Of a stretch of 50,372 nucleotides of DNA, positions 25,207 through 34,308 are shown piece after piece (position 1 is the stretch's first letter; every line of letters starts with the position of its first letter). The notes beneath the pieces were generated by a model that searched no databases, was not told the DNA's origin, and was given only the letters and a program-made list of their open reading frames with translations. The stretch is taken from NCBI RefSeq assembly GCF_014648555.1, contig NZ_BMRI01000040.1, positions 4,041-54,412 on the forward strand, given 5' to 3'. A program made the position numbers and the translations under genes. The stretch comes from Kitasatospora griseola. GTDB lineage: Bacteria > Actinomycetota > Actinomycetes > Streptomycetales > Streptomycetaceae.

Positions 25207-26301
25207 GTGAGCGCCCTGTTCGAGCCGATCACCCTCCGTTCGCTGACCATCCCCAACCGGATCTGGCTCAGCCCCATGTGCATGTACTCGGCCGCCCACG
25301 AAGGCCCCGAGACCGGCGTCGCCACCGACTTCCACCTCGCCCACCTCGGCTCCCGCGCCGCCGGCGGCGCGGGCCTGGTCATGGTCGAGGCGACCGGCGT
25401 CCGCCCCGACGCCCGGATCTCCCCCTGGGACCTCGGCCTGTGGAACGACCGCCAGCAGGACGCCCTCGCCCGGATCGCCGCCCTGATCCGCCAGCACGGC
25501 TCCGTCCCCGCCATCCAGCTCGCCCACGCCGGCCGGAAGGCCTCGACGGGGAAGGCCGGTTCGGGCGGCGGACCGCTGGCCGTGGCGGACGGCGGCTTCC
25601 CGATCGTCGGCGCGTCCCCGATCCCGTTCGACGAGGGCTACCCGGCACCCGCCGAACTGACGGAGGCGCAGATCGCCGAGCTGGTCCAGGACTTCGCCGA
25701 TTCCGCCCGCCGCGCGCTGGCGGCCGGCTTCCAGGTGGTCGATGTGCACGGCGCCCACGGCTACCTGATCCACCAGTTCCTCTCCCCGCTCACCAACCAC
25801 CGCACCGACGGCTACGGCGGCGACTTCGCCGGCCGCAGCCGCCTCGCCCGCGAGATCGCCGGCGCCGTGCGGGCCGTGTGGCCCGAGGAGCTGCCGGTGC
25901 TGTTCCGGGTCTCCGCCACCGACTGGGTCACCGACCGGCCCAGCTGGACGGTCGAGGAGTGCGTGCTGCTCGCCAAGGAGCTCCAGGCCATCGGCATCGA
26001 CCTGGTCGACGTCTCCTCCGGCGGCCTCGTCCCGAACGCCGAGATCACCGTCGGGCCCGGCTACCAGGTGCCGTTCGCCGCGCAGATCCGGCGCGAGGCC
26101 GGCATCCCGGTCAGCGCCGTCGGGATGATCACCGAGCCGGACCAGGCGGAGGCGATCCTGGCGGACGGCGAGGCGGACGCGGTCATGCTCGGCCGCGAGC
26201 TGCTGCGCGACCCGTACTGGCCGCTGCACGCGGCGAAGGCGCTGGGCGTGGACCGCAACTGGCCCGCCCAGTACGGCTTCGCGGTCGGCTCCCGGGGCTG
26301 A
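25207..26301 (+). CDS. NADH:flavin oxidoreductase of the old yellow enzyme family (YqjM-like)
   Basis: A 364-residue FMN-dependent ene-reductase that reduces activated C=C bonds. The N-terminal SPMCMYS places the flavin-tuning Cys at residue 25, as in the thermophilic-like/YqjM class. The substrate-binding pair is in DVHGAHGYLIHQFLSPLTN, and QLAHAGRKAS and AVGMITEPDQAEAILADGEADAVMLGRELL are family hallmarks of the FMN-binding barrel. GTG at 25207 is preceded by GGAAGGA. It is divergent from an ArsR regulator, so it is probably induced by electrophiles such as unsaturated carbonyls or quinones. The last codons and the stop lie in the first copy of a 26-bp tandem repeat. Confidence 0.92.
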   Translation: MSALFEPITLRSLTIPNRIWLSPMCMYSAAHEGPETGVATDFHLAHLGSRAAGGAGLVMVEATGVRPDARISPWDLGLWNDRQQDALARIAALIRQHGSVPAIQLAHAGRKASTGKAGSGGGPLAVADGGFPIVGASPIPFDEGYPAPAELTEAQIAELVQDFADSARRALAAGFQVVDVHGAHGYLIHQFLSPLTNHRTDGYGGDFAGRSRLAREIAGAVRAVWPEELPVLFRVSATDWVTDRPSWTVEECVLLAKELQAIGIDLVDVSSGGLVPNAEITVGPGYQVPFAAQIRREAGIPVSAVGMITEPDQAEAILADGEADAVMLGRELLRDPYWPLHAAKALGVDRNWPAQYGFAVGSRG

Positions 26302-26362
26302 GCCCCGTGCTCGGCTCCCGGGGCTGAGTCCCGTGTTCGGCTCCCGGGGCTGAGCCCCGCGC
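26285..26362. repeat. three tandem copies of a 26-bp repeat covering the stop codon of the ene-reductase gene
   Basis: Copies start at 26285, 26311 and 26337, each beginning TCGGCTCCCGGGGCTGAG and differing at only a few bases. The first copy includes the last codons (GSRG) and the TGA of the reductase gene. Each copy contains the palindrome-like core GGGGCTGAGCCCC (one copy with a mismatch). This looks like recent slippage duplication of the gene end. Confidence 0.85.
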
Positions 26363-26365
26363 GAC

Positions 26366-26406
26366 GGGCCGTGCCCGCACCCCTGCCCGGGGCGCGGGCA
26401 CGGCCC
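26366..26406. terminator. strong stem-loop between the ene-reductase gene and a convergent gene remnant
   Basis: GGGCCGTGCCCGC (26366-26378) pairs perfectly over 13 bp with GCGGGCACGGCCC (26394-26406); the loop is 15 nt. It probably terminates in both directions. Confidence 0.75.
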
Positions 26407-26420
26407 GCAGTGGTCTTCGG

Positions 26421-26532
26421 TCACTTGAAGAACACCGAGTAGTCGACGGACGAGCCGCTCCGGAAGTCGGCCCCGCCGCCGACCGTCGGGATCTTTCCGT
26501 CCGCCGAGACGATCGGCGTGCCGCCCGGAGAG
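26421..26532 (-). pseudogene. C-terminal remnant of an unidentified protein-coding gene
   Basis: On the minus strand the frame ending in the TGA at 26421-26423 reads SPGGTPIVSADGKIPTVGG and on to SSVDYSVFFK, with strong streptomycete codon bias over the last 35 or so codons. Upstream the frame loses coding character and runs into another gene at 26584, and no start is present. It therefore looks like the tail of a gene whose front has been deleted. I cannot name the parent family. Confidence 0.5.
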
Positions 26533-26583
26533 TGCGGTCGGGGCGCCGCACGCCCCCCCAAGGCCCGGAGCGCTGTCGGCCGG

Positions 26584-26901
26584 TCAGCCCCGGTGGGGCG
26601 AGGGCCGGGCGTTCGGTCGGCGGGTGCGTTCCCGCGAACCGTCCAGCGGCCCCGAGGAGTTGGGCGCCCGCCGACGCGAGGCCGCGACCTGGCGGGAGAC
26701 GACGACGTCTATCAGGCACCACACCAGGACGAAGACGCCCATCGCCATCATCGCCAGTGCGGGCACGATCAGGTTGGTGTGGGACCAGGAGGCCAGGACG
26801 GCGACGATGACCGTCACCACGGTGAACGCGAACGCCAGGCCCGCGCGGACGGCGGCGGCACGCACCTCGTCCGGCAGCCGGTTGCGCCGACGACGCGCCA
26901 T
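26584..26901 (-). CDS. small two-helix membrane protein
   Basis: A 105-residue protein with an arginine-rich start (MARRRRNRLPDEVR), two membrane helices (AGLAFAFTVVTVIVAVLASW and LIVPALAMMAMGVFVLVWCLIDVVV) and a basic tail, so both ends probably lie in the cytoplasm. The layout resembles small conserved streptomycete membrane proteins of unknown role found near the gluconate genes. The ATG at 26899-26901 has a GGGGTGGG stretch before it; an upstream in-frame start at 26973 would add 24 residues with poor bias. It lies upstream of the gene remnant and downstream of the GntR regulator on the same strand. Confidence 0.7.
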   Translation of the reverse strand: MARRRRNRLPDEVRAAAVRAGLAFAFTVVTVIVAVLASWSHTNLIVPALAMMAMGVFVLVWCLIDVVVSRQVAASRRRAPNSSGPLDGSRERTRRPNARPSPHRG

Positions 26902-27058
26902 CGCCCACCCCCTGTCGGACCCCAGGTTGCCCCCATGGGGGTGAAGGTATGCCCCTGCCCGGCTGAATTCCACTCAAACCGGGCGTGTCGCACCCCGACG
27001 GGCCGTCAACCCCCCTGAGGAGGATCGTATTCGGCCCGGCAAGAGGGCCGCCGGGAGG

Positions 27059-27757
27059 TCAGTCGGTGAGGGTGGCGTCGAGTTCCTCCAGTGCGCCGAC
27101 CACGATGGTGCGCATCGCCCGCTCGGCGAGTTCGGGGTCGCCCGCGCAGATGGCCTCGGCGACGTCCCGGTGCAGTTGGACGGCGTACTCGCGGGGGCGG
27201 TGCGGCATCAGGCGGTGCTCGGTGCGGCCGGTGAGCACCGCGCCGACGGTGTCCTTCAGGTGCGCGAACATCTCGTTGCCGGAGGCGCGCAGGACCGCCG
27301 CGTGGAACGCGATGTCGTGTTCGAGGAAGGCTTCGAGGTCCGCGGCCCGGGCGGTGACGGTCAGTTCGACGGCCAGTGCGCTGAGTTCCCGCCGGTCGTC
27401 GTCGCTGGCGTGGCGGGCGGCCAGCGCCGCCGCGGCGGGCTCGACCGCGACCCGCAGCGAGCCGAGCGAGCGCAGCTGCGCGGAGCGGCCCGCGCCGGCC
27501 AGGCGCCAGCGGATGACCAGCGGGTCGAAGACGTCCCAGTCGGACTGCGGCCGCACCGTGGTCCCGACCCGGCGGCGCGGCTCGACCATCCGCATCGACT
27601 CCAGGATGCGCACCGCCTCCCGCACCACGGTGCGGGACACCCCGTGCTGCGCCTCCAGCTCCTCGGCGCGCAGCACGGTGCCCGCGGGCAGCTCGCCGGA
27701 GGCGATCGCCGGACCGAGGTGGGCGAGCAGTCGGCCGGGCAGGCCCTGGATCTCCAT
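27059..27757 (-). CDS. gntR: GntR/FadR (FCD) family regulator of the gluconate genes
   Basis: A 232-residue regulator with an N-terminal GntR winged helix (LPAGTVLRAEELEAQHGVSRTVVREAVRILESMRMVEPRRRVGTTV) and a C-terminal FCD ligand-binding domain with its conserved Asp/His metal-ligand pattern (EHDIAFHAAVLRASGNEMF, LHRDVAEAICAGD). It is divergent from gluconokinase and gluconate permease genes, the standard arrangement of the gluconate repressor in streptomycetes, so gluconate or 6-phosphogluconate is the likely inducer. The ATG at 27755-27757 begins MEIQGLPGRLLAHLG, just before the DNA-binding domain. GTATGAC half-sites in the divergent region are good candidates for its operator. Confidence 0.85.
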   Translation of the reverse strand: MEIQGLPGRLLAHLGPAIASGELPAGTVLRAEELEAQHGVSRTVVREAVRILESMRMVEPRRRVGTTVRPQSDWDVFDPLVIRWRLAGAGRSAQLRSLGSLRVAVEPAAAALAARHASDDDRRELSALAVELTVTARAADLEAFLEHDIAFHAAVLRASGNEMFAHLKDTVGAVLTGRTEHRLMPHRPREYAVQLHRDVAEAICAGDPELAERAMRTIVVGALEELDATLTD

Positions 27758-27839
27758 CCCGCCAGCCTATCGGCGAGGTCACGGCGGCCGAGGGGGCGGG
27801 GGAGCGGTGAAGGGCTCTCACCTGCGATAACGCATATAT

Positions 27840-27893
27840 GTATGACGATTGGGTTTCGGCGGCTTGAATAAGTCATACCTTTGGGTCTACCTT
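27840..27893 (+). promoter_or_regulatory. promoter and inverted GTATGAC/GTCATAC operator for the gluconate operon
   Basis: GTATGAC (27840-27846) and GTCATAC (27872-27878) are exact inverted copies with centres 32 bp apart, about three helical turns. The second lies in the spacer between a -35 TTGAAT (27864-27869) and a -10 TACCTT (27888-27893, spacer 18). The placement suits repression by the divergent FCD-type GntR regulator. Confidence 0.55.
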
Positions 27894-27926
27894 GCCCGTG
27901 ACCAGGCAAGGACAGGAGCACCACCC

Positions 27927-28451
27927 ATGGCTCTCAGCGTCGAGAACCAGCAGCCGCCCGTCATCGTGGTGATGGGCGTCTCCGGAGTCGGGAAGACCAC
28001 CGTCGCCCGACTGCTCGCCCACCGTCTCGGCCTCCCGTACGCCGAGGCCGACGACTTCCACCCCGCCGCCAACATCGCCAAGATGAGCGCCGGGACACCG
28101 CTCGACGACCACGACCGCGAACCCTGGCTGCGCGCCCTCGGCGCCTGGCTCGGCGAACGGGCCGCGGCCGGCACCGGCGGCGTCGTCACCTGCTCCGCCC
28201 TCAAGCGCAGCTACCGCGACATCCTGCGGGACGCCTGCCCCGAGGCGTTCTTCCTGCACCTGACCGGCAGCCACGAGCTGGTCGGCGACCGCATCGCCCA
28301 CCGCACCGGCCACTTCATGCCGCCCTCGCTGCTGGACTCCCAGTACGCCACCCTCGAACCCCTCCGGGCGGACGAGAGCGGCACCGTGCTGGACGTCGAC
28401 GCCGACCCCGACACCCTCGTCGACCGCGCCGTCGCCGCCCTGCCGAACTGA
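27927..28451 (+). CDS. gntK: gluconokinase
   Basis: A 174-residue kinase that phosphorylates D-gluconate to 6-phosphogluconate, feeding the pentose phosphate pathway. The P-loop GVSGVGKT is at residues 17-24, followed by YAEADDFHPAANIAKMSAGTPLDDHDREPWL, the substrate-binding signature of GntK/IdnK, then VVTCSALKRSYRDILR and GHFMPPSLLDSQYATLEPL. AGGAGC lies upstream of the ATG at 27927; the longer frame from 27849 would translate the operator and promoter and is rejected. It is followed by the gluconate permease gene in the same direction and is divergent from the GntR-type regulator. Confidence 0.93.
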   Translation: MALSVENQQPPVIVVMGVSGVGKTTVARLLAHRLGLPYAEADDFHPAANIAKMSAGTPLDDHDREPWLRALGAWLGERAAAGTGGVVTCSALKRSYRDILRDACPEAFFLHLTGSHELVGDRIAHRTGHFMPPSLLDSQYATLEPLRADESGTVLDVDADPDTLVDRAVAALPN

Positions 28452-28530
28452 CCCCCGCCCGACCTGTCACACCCGCCGCCGCGCACCCGAGACCCCCCGG
28501 GGCGGCGACGGCCCGTCAATGGAGACTCGC

Positions 28531-29919
28531 GTGACCCCCACCCTGCTGGCCGCCGCCGCGCCGGCGCTCCCCCACACGTCCAGCAACGGCCAACTGCTGG
28601 TCGCGGTGCTGCTCAGCATCGGCGCGATCGTGCTGCTGATCACCAAGTTCAAGCTGCACCCGTTCCTCGCGCTCACCCTCGGCTCGGGCCTGCTCGCCGC
28701 CGTCGCCGGCGCGCCGTTCGACAAGCTGCTCAGCAGCTTCTCCACCGGCTTCGGCTCCACCGTCGCCTCGGTCGGCCTGCTGATCGGCCTCGGCGCGATG
28801 CTCGGCAAGCTGCTCGCCGACTCCGGCGGCGCCAACATCATCGCCGACACGGTGCTCGCCCGGACCGGCCCGAAGATGCTGCCCTGGGCGATGGCGCTGA
28901 TCGCCGCCGTGCTCGGCCTGCCGCTGTTCTTCGAGGTCGGCGTCGTGCTGCTGATCCCGATCGTGCTGCTGGTGGCCCGCCGCGGAAACGTCCCGCTGAT
29001 GCGGATCGGCATCCCCGCGCTGGCCGGCCTGTCCGTGCTGCACGGCCTGGTGCCGCCGCACCCCGGCCCGCTGGTCGCCGTCGACGCCCTCAAGGCCGAC
29101 CTCGGCGTCACCCTGGCGCTCGGCCTGCTGATCGCCGTCCCCACCCTGATCGTGGCCGGCCCGCTGTTCTCCCGGTTCGCCCAGCGCTGGGTCGGCCCGC
29201 TGGAGATCCCCGCCGACACCACGCCCGCCGAGACCGTCAAGCACGAGAAGACCCCGCGGTTCGGCGCCGTCCTGGCGACCATCCTGCTGCCGGTCGTGCT
29301 GATGCTCGGCAAGGCCCTCGCCGACGTGGTGATCGACGACCCGAAGGCCGGCGTTCAGCGGTTCTTCGACTTCATCGGCTCCCCGCTGATCGCGCTGCTC
29401 GCCGCCACCCTGCTCGCCATGGTCACCCTCGGCAGGGCCGCCGGGTTCGACAAGACGAAGATCTCCGCGACGGTCGGCAACTCGCTCGGCCCGATCGCCG
29501 GCATCGTGTTCATCGTCGGCGCGGGCGGCGGCTTCAAGCAGACCCTGATCGACGTCGGCGTCGGCCAGGCCGTCAGCGACTGGTCCGGCAAGTGGCACAT
29601 CTCGGCGCTGCTGCTCGGCTGGCTGATCGCCGTGCTGATCCGCCTCGCCACCGGCTCCGCCACCGTCGCCACCATCACCGCCGCCGGCATCGTCGGCCCG
29701 CTGGCCGCCGACATGTCGACCACGCACGCCGCGCTCATGGTGCTCGCCATCGGCGCCGGCTCGCTGTTCCTGTCGCACGTCAACGACGCCGGCTTCTGGC
29801 TGGTGAAGGAGTACTTCGGGATGAGCGTCGGCCAGACCCTGAAGTCCTGGTCGGTGATGGAGACGGTGATCTCGGTGGTCGCGATCGCCCTGATCCTGCC
29901 GCTCAGCCTGATCATCTAG
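28531..29919 (+). CDS. gntP: gluconate:H+ symporter of the GntP family
   Basis: A 462-residue permease with about a dozen membrane helices, importing gluconate with protons. Recognisable GntP features are LLIGLGAMLGKLLADSGGA, LFFEVGVVLLIPIVLLVAR, LHGLVPPHPGPL and GSATVATITAAGIVGPL. The GTG at 28531 is preferred because GGAGA lies 5 nt upstream, while ATG 28519 has no ribosome site; the difference is four residues. It follows gntK by 79 bp with no terminator seen, so both are one operon under the GTATGAC operators. A perfect 13-bp stem-loop follows the stop. Confidence 0.92.
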   Translation: MTPTLLAAAAPALPHTSSNGQLLVAVLLSIGAIVLLITKFKLHPFLALTLGSGLLAAVAGAPFDKLLSSFSTGFGSTVASVGLLIGLGAMLGKLLADSGGANIIADTVLARTGPKMLPWAMALIAAVLGLPLFFEVGVVLLIPIVLLVARRGNVPLMRIGIPALAGLSVLHGLVPPHPGPLVAVDALKADLGVTLALGLLIAVPTLIVAGPLFSRFAQRWVGPLEIPADTTPAETVKHEKTPRFGAVLATILLPVVLMLGKALADVVIDDPKAGVQRFFDFIGSPLIALLAATLLAMVTLGRAAGFDKTKISATVGNSLGPIAGIVFIVGAGGGFKQTLIDVGVGQAVSDWSGKWHISALLLGWLIAVLIRLATGSATVATITAAGIVGPLAADMSTTHAALMVLAIGAGSLFLSHVNDAGFWLVKEYFGMSVGQTLKSWSVMETVISVVAIALILPLSLII

Positions 29920-29940
29920 CGAGCGACACCCCCCAGACCG

Positions 29941-29982
29941 CGACGCCCTCCGGATCCCGCTTCTCTCTCCCGGAGGGCGTCG
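29941..29982. terminator. bidirectional stem-loop between gntP and glpD
   Basis: CGACGCCCTCCGG (29941-29953) pairs perfectly over 13 bp with CCGGAGGGCGTCG (29970-29982). It lies between the convergent gntP and glpD genes and probably serves both. Confidence 0.8.
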
Positions 29983-29999
29983 TCGTGTCCCCGGACGCC

Positions 30000-31583
30000 T
30001 CAGCGCGCCAGCAGCTCCGCGGTCCGCTTGCGGACCTCCTCGGTGTCCAGCCCGCGCACCGTCAGCGTGGTGCGCCGACGCAGCACGTCGTCCACCGTGT
30101 ACGCCCACTCCTGCTCGGCCGCGTACGCCACCTGCGCCCAGATGTCCGGCCCGCCCGGGTGCACCCGCTCGCCCAGCTCGGGCCGCTCGGCGATCATGCG
30201 GGCGATCTCGAACGACAGCGTGCCGTAGTGGGTGGCCAGGTGGCGGGCCACCAGCGGGTCCATCCGGGAGCCCGGCTCGCGGTCCATCAGCAGGCGGTGC
30301 GCGACGGCCTGCGGGGCGCCGATGCCGGGCAGCGGCACGGTCGCCGGGATGGGCGAGACGTCCTCGGCGAGGCCCACGCCGCGCGCGTGCTTCAGCTTCT
30401 CCAGCACCACCCGGCCGATGTGCCGGTAGGTGGTCCACTTGCCGCCCGCCACCGACAGCATCCCGGCCCGGCCCTCGGTGACCACCGTCTCCCGCTTGGC
30501 CGCCGCCGTCGCCCCCGGACCGCCCGGCAGCACCCGCAGACCCGCGAACGCGTACGTGATGTCCTCGCGGCGCAGGTGCTCCTCGCGCACCGCGTGTCCC
30601 GCCTCGGACAGGATCTGGTCGATGTCGGCGTCGGTGGCCCGGACGTCCAGCGGGTCGCCGGTGTACTCCTCGTCGGTGGTGCCCAGCAGGACGTGGTCCT
30701 CCCACGGGATGGCGAAGGACACCCGGTACTGGTCGATCGGAATGGTCAGCGCGGCCCGCCACGGCGCCTGTCGGCGCAGCACCACGTGCGCGCCCTTCGA
30801 CAGCCGGATCGACGGCGCGGCGCCCGCGAACTCCATCCGCCGCAGGTGGTCCACCCACGGGCCGGTGGCGTTCAGCACCAGGCGGGCGTCGATGCCGAAC
30901 TCGGCACCGTCCAGGCGGTCGCGGACATCCGCGCCGGTCACCCGGCCGCGGGTGAAGCGCAGCCCCGTCACCTCGGCGTGGTTGAGCACCACCGCGCCCG
31001 CGTCGACCGCCGCGCGGACCGTCATCACGGCCATCCGGGCGTCGTTCATCTGGTGGTCGCCGTACACCGCGACGCGGCGCAGGCCCTCGGTGCGCAGCCC
31101 CGGCACCGCGCGGGCCGCCTGGCGGGGGGAGACCACCCGGCCCAGGCCGTCGCGGAACGCCGACAGCGCCGAGTACAGGAAGACGCCCGCGCCGAGCTTG
31201 GGCGCCGAGTGCGGGCCGCCCTCGTAGACGGGGACGAAGAAGGTCAGCGGGTTGACCAGGTGCGGGGCCACGTCGGTGGCCAGCGCCCGGCGCTCCTTGT
31301 GGTTCTCGGCGACCAGCCGGACCGCGCCGGTCTGCAGGTAGCGCAGCCCGCCGTGGACCAGCTTCGAGGACGCGGAGGAGGTGGCGTTCGCGAAGTCCCC
31401 GGCGTCCACCATGGCCACCTTCAGACCCGCCTGGGCGGCCGTCCAGGCGGTGGCGGTGCCGAGGATGCCGCCGCCGATCACCAGCAGGTCGTAGCGGGCC
31501 CGGCCGAGCAGGTCGCGGGTGGCGGCGCGGGAGGCGACGCGGCCGGCGGCGCGCTCGGCGCCCAGGGTCGGGATGCTTGCCAT
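30000..31583 (-). CDS. glpD: FAD-dependent glycerol-3-phosphate dehydrogenase
   Basis: A 527-residue membrane-associated flavoenzyme that oxidises glycerol-3-phosphate to dihydroxyacetone phosphate and passes electrons to quinone. The FAD-binding motif YDLLVIGGGILGTATAW is near residues 31-47, followed by SSASSKLVHGGLRYL, NATGPWVDHLR, AGLRVLPGGP and SVAGGKWTTYRHI, all characteristic of aerobic GlpD, with the helical C-terminal cap at the end. The ATG at 31581-31583 begins MASIPTLGAE; no strong ribosome site is seen. It lies 76 bp after glpK on the same strand and is presumably the last gene of a GylR-controlled operon. Confidence 0.94.
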   Translation of the reverse strand: MASIPTLGAERAAGRVASRAATRDLLGRARYDLLVIGGGILGTATAWTAAQAGLKVAMVDAGDFANATSSASSKLVHGGLRYLQTGAVRLVAENHKERRALATDVAPHLVNPLTFFVPVYEGGPHSAPKLGAGVFLYSALSAFRDGLGRVVSPRQAARAVPGLRTEGLRRVAVYGDHQMNDARMAVMTVRAAVDAGAVVLNHAEVTGLRFTRGRVTGADVRDRLDGAEFGIDARLVLNATGPWVDHLRRMEFAGAAPSIRLSKGAHVVLRRQAPWRAALTIPIDQYRVSFAIPWEDHVLLGTTDEEYTGDPLDVRATDADIDQILSEAGHAVREEHLRREDITYAFAGLRVLPGGPGATAAAKRETVVTEGRAGMLSVAGGKWTTYRHIGRVVLEKLKHARGVGLAEDVSPIPATVPLPGIGAPQAVAHRLLMDREPGSRMDPLVARHLATHYGTLSFEIARMIAERPELGERVHPGGPDIWAQVAYAAEQEWAYTVDDVLRRRTTLTVRGLDTEEVRKRTAELLAR

Positions 31584-31659
31584 GGTGTGTGCGGCGGGCC
31601 CGGTTTCGCGGCCGGTCCGCGTCTCCTTCCGATCGGGAATGCGGACTCTGACTGAGGTG

Positions 31660-33183
<1,524 letters not shown>

Positions 33184-33307
33184 GCGGTTCCTCGGCTCGG
33201 CTCGGCTCAGGGGGTCGTCAGGGGAGCGGGGCTGACCCTTCGTCAGTCCCCGTGCGCGCGGGTCCGGCAAACCAGGCGGGCGGCGCGGAACGCCCGGACC
33301 CTCCAGC

Positions 33308-33332
33308 CGTCGTTCGACAATGTCGACCGACG
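33308..33332. promoter_or_regulatory. 25-bp palindrome, likely GylR operator of the glpK-glpD operon
   Basis: The core TCGACA-A-TGTCGA (33314-33326) is perfect and extends to CGTCG (33308-33312) and CGACG (33328-33332), with one mismatched pair in a 12-bp arm. It lies about 125 bp upstream of glpK in the gylR-glpK gap, which otherwise shows no gene. IclR-family proteins such as GylR bind palindromes of this size. Confidence 0.65.
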
Positions 33333-33441
33333 TTTGGAAGCCAACAGCAGCCGGACGCCCGACGTCAAGGCGTTGTGACCCGCGACGCCCCGACGGCCAC
33401 CCACCGACGCCGAACGATCACCCGCTGCCCACCGCGCCCCC

Positions 33442-34206
33442 TCAGAACCGGTGCGCCCCGAGGTCGCGGGAGATCGCCCGGGCCGCCGTCCGCACCGACG
33501 CCACCAGCGACGGCCGCACCGCACCGCCCTCGCACACCGTCTCCACCGCGCCGCTCACGCACACCGCGCCCACCGGGTTGCGCCGCCGGTCCTGGATCAG
33601 CGCCGCCACCGACGCCACGCCCTCCCAGGTCTCCTCCACCGCGTCCGCCCAGCCCCGCTCCCGCACCAGCGCGCACTGCGCGTCCAGCGCCGCCGGCTCG
33701 GTCACCGTCCGCGGCGTGAACGCCTCCCACGGCCCGTCCCCCAACTCGCCGCGCGCCACCGGGTCGTACGCCAGCAGCACCTTGCCCAGCGCCGTCGCGT
33801 GCAGCGGCTGCATCGAACCGACCTCCAGCACCTGCCGCGAGTCGTCCGGCCGGAACACGTGGTGCACCACCAGCACCCCCCGCTGGTGCAGCACCCCCAG
33901 GTACACCGTCTCGCCGGCCGCCCGCGCCAGGTCGTCCGCCCACACCAGCGCCCGGGCCCGCAGCTCGTGCACGTCCAGGTAGCTCTGGCCGAGCCGCAGC
34001 AGCTCCGCGCCCAGCTGGTACTTGCCGCTGTCCGGGTCCTGCTCGACGAAGCCCTCCTGCTGCAGGGTGCGCAGGATGCCGTGCGCCGTGCCCTTCGCCA
34101 GCCCCAGCCCCGTCGCCACCTCCGACAGGCCGAGCCGCCGCTCCCCGCCCGCCAACAGGCGCAGGATCGCGGCCGCCCGCGACAGCGACTGGATCGCACC
34201 GGACAT
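33442..34206 (-). CDS. gylR: IclR-family glycerol operon regulator
   Basis: A 254-residue IclR-family regulator. The winged helix is LSRAAAILRLLAGGERRLGLSEVATGLGLAKGTAHGILRTLQQEGFVEQD, and the effector domain has SMQPLHATALGKVLLAY and GVASVAALIQDRRRNPVGAVCVSG. The length and its place directly upstream of glpK match GylR, the glycerol-3-phosphate-responsive repressor of the streptomycete gyl operon. GGAGGTGGGCC precedes the ATG at 34204-34206; a GTG or ATG a few codons earlier would include the ribosome site. It probably binds the 25-bp palindrome before glpK and perhaps a second palindrome just upstream of its own start. Confidence 0.9.
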   Translation of the reverse strand: MSGAIQSLSRAAAILRLLAGGERRLGLSEVATGLGLAKGTAHGILRTLQQEGFVEQDPDSGKYQLGAELLRLGQSYLDVHELRARALVWADDLARAAGETVYLGVLHQRGVLVVHHVFRPDDSRQVLEVGSMQPLHATALGKVLLAYDPVARGELGDGPWEAFTPRTVTEPAALDAQCALVRERGWADAVEETWEGVASVAALIQDRRRNPVGAVCVSGAVETVCEGGAVRPSLVASVRTAARAISRDLGAHRF

Positions 34207-34228
34207 CGGCCCACCTCCACTGACCACC

Positions 34229-34245
34229 GGTCGGCCATGCCGACC
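34229..34245. promoter_or_regulatory. palindrome just upstream of the gylR ribosome site
   Basis: GGTCGGC (34229-34235) and GCCGACC (34239-34245) form a perfect 7-bp inverted repeat with a CAT spacer, 23 bp before the gylR start. It differs from the palindrome before glpK, so it may be an autoregulatory site with a relaxed sequence or a site for another regulator. Confidence 0.45.
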
Positions 34246-34308
34246 CCACCTACCGTGCTCCGACCGTACTACCCCGCCGCCGCCACCCGGACGCCCGGCA
34301 CCGGACGA

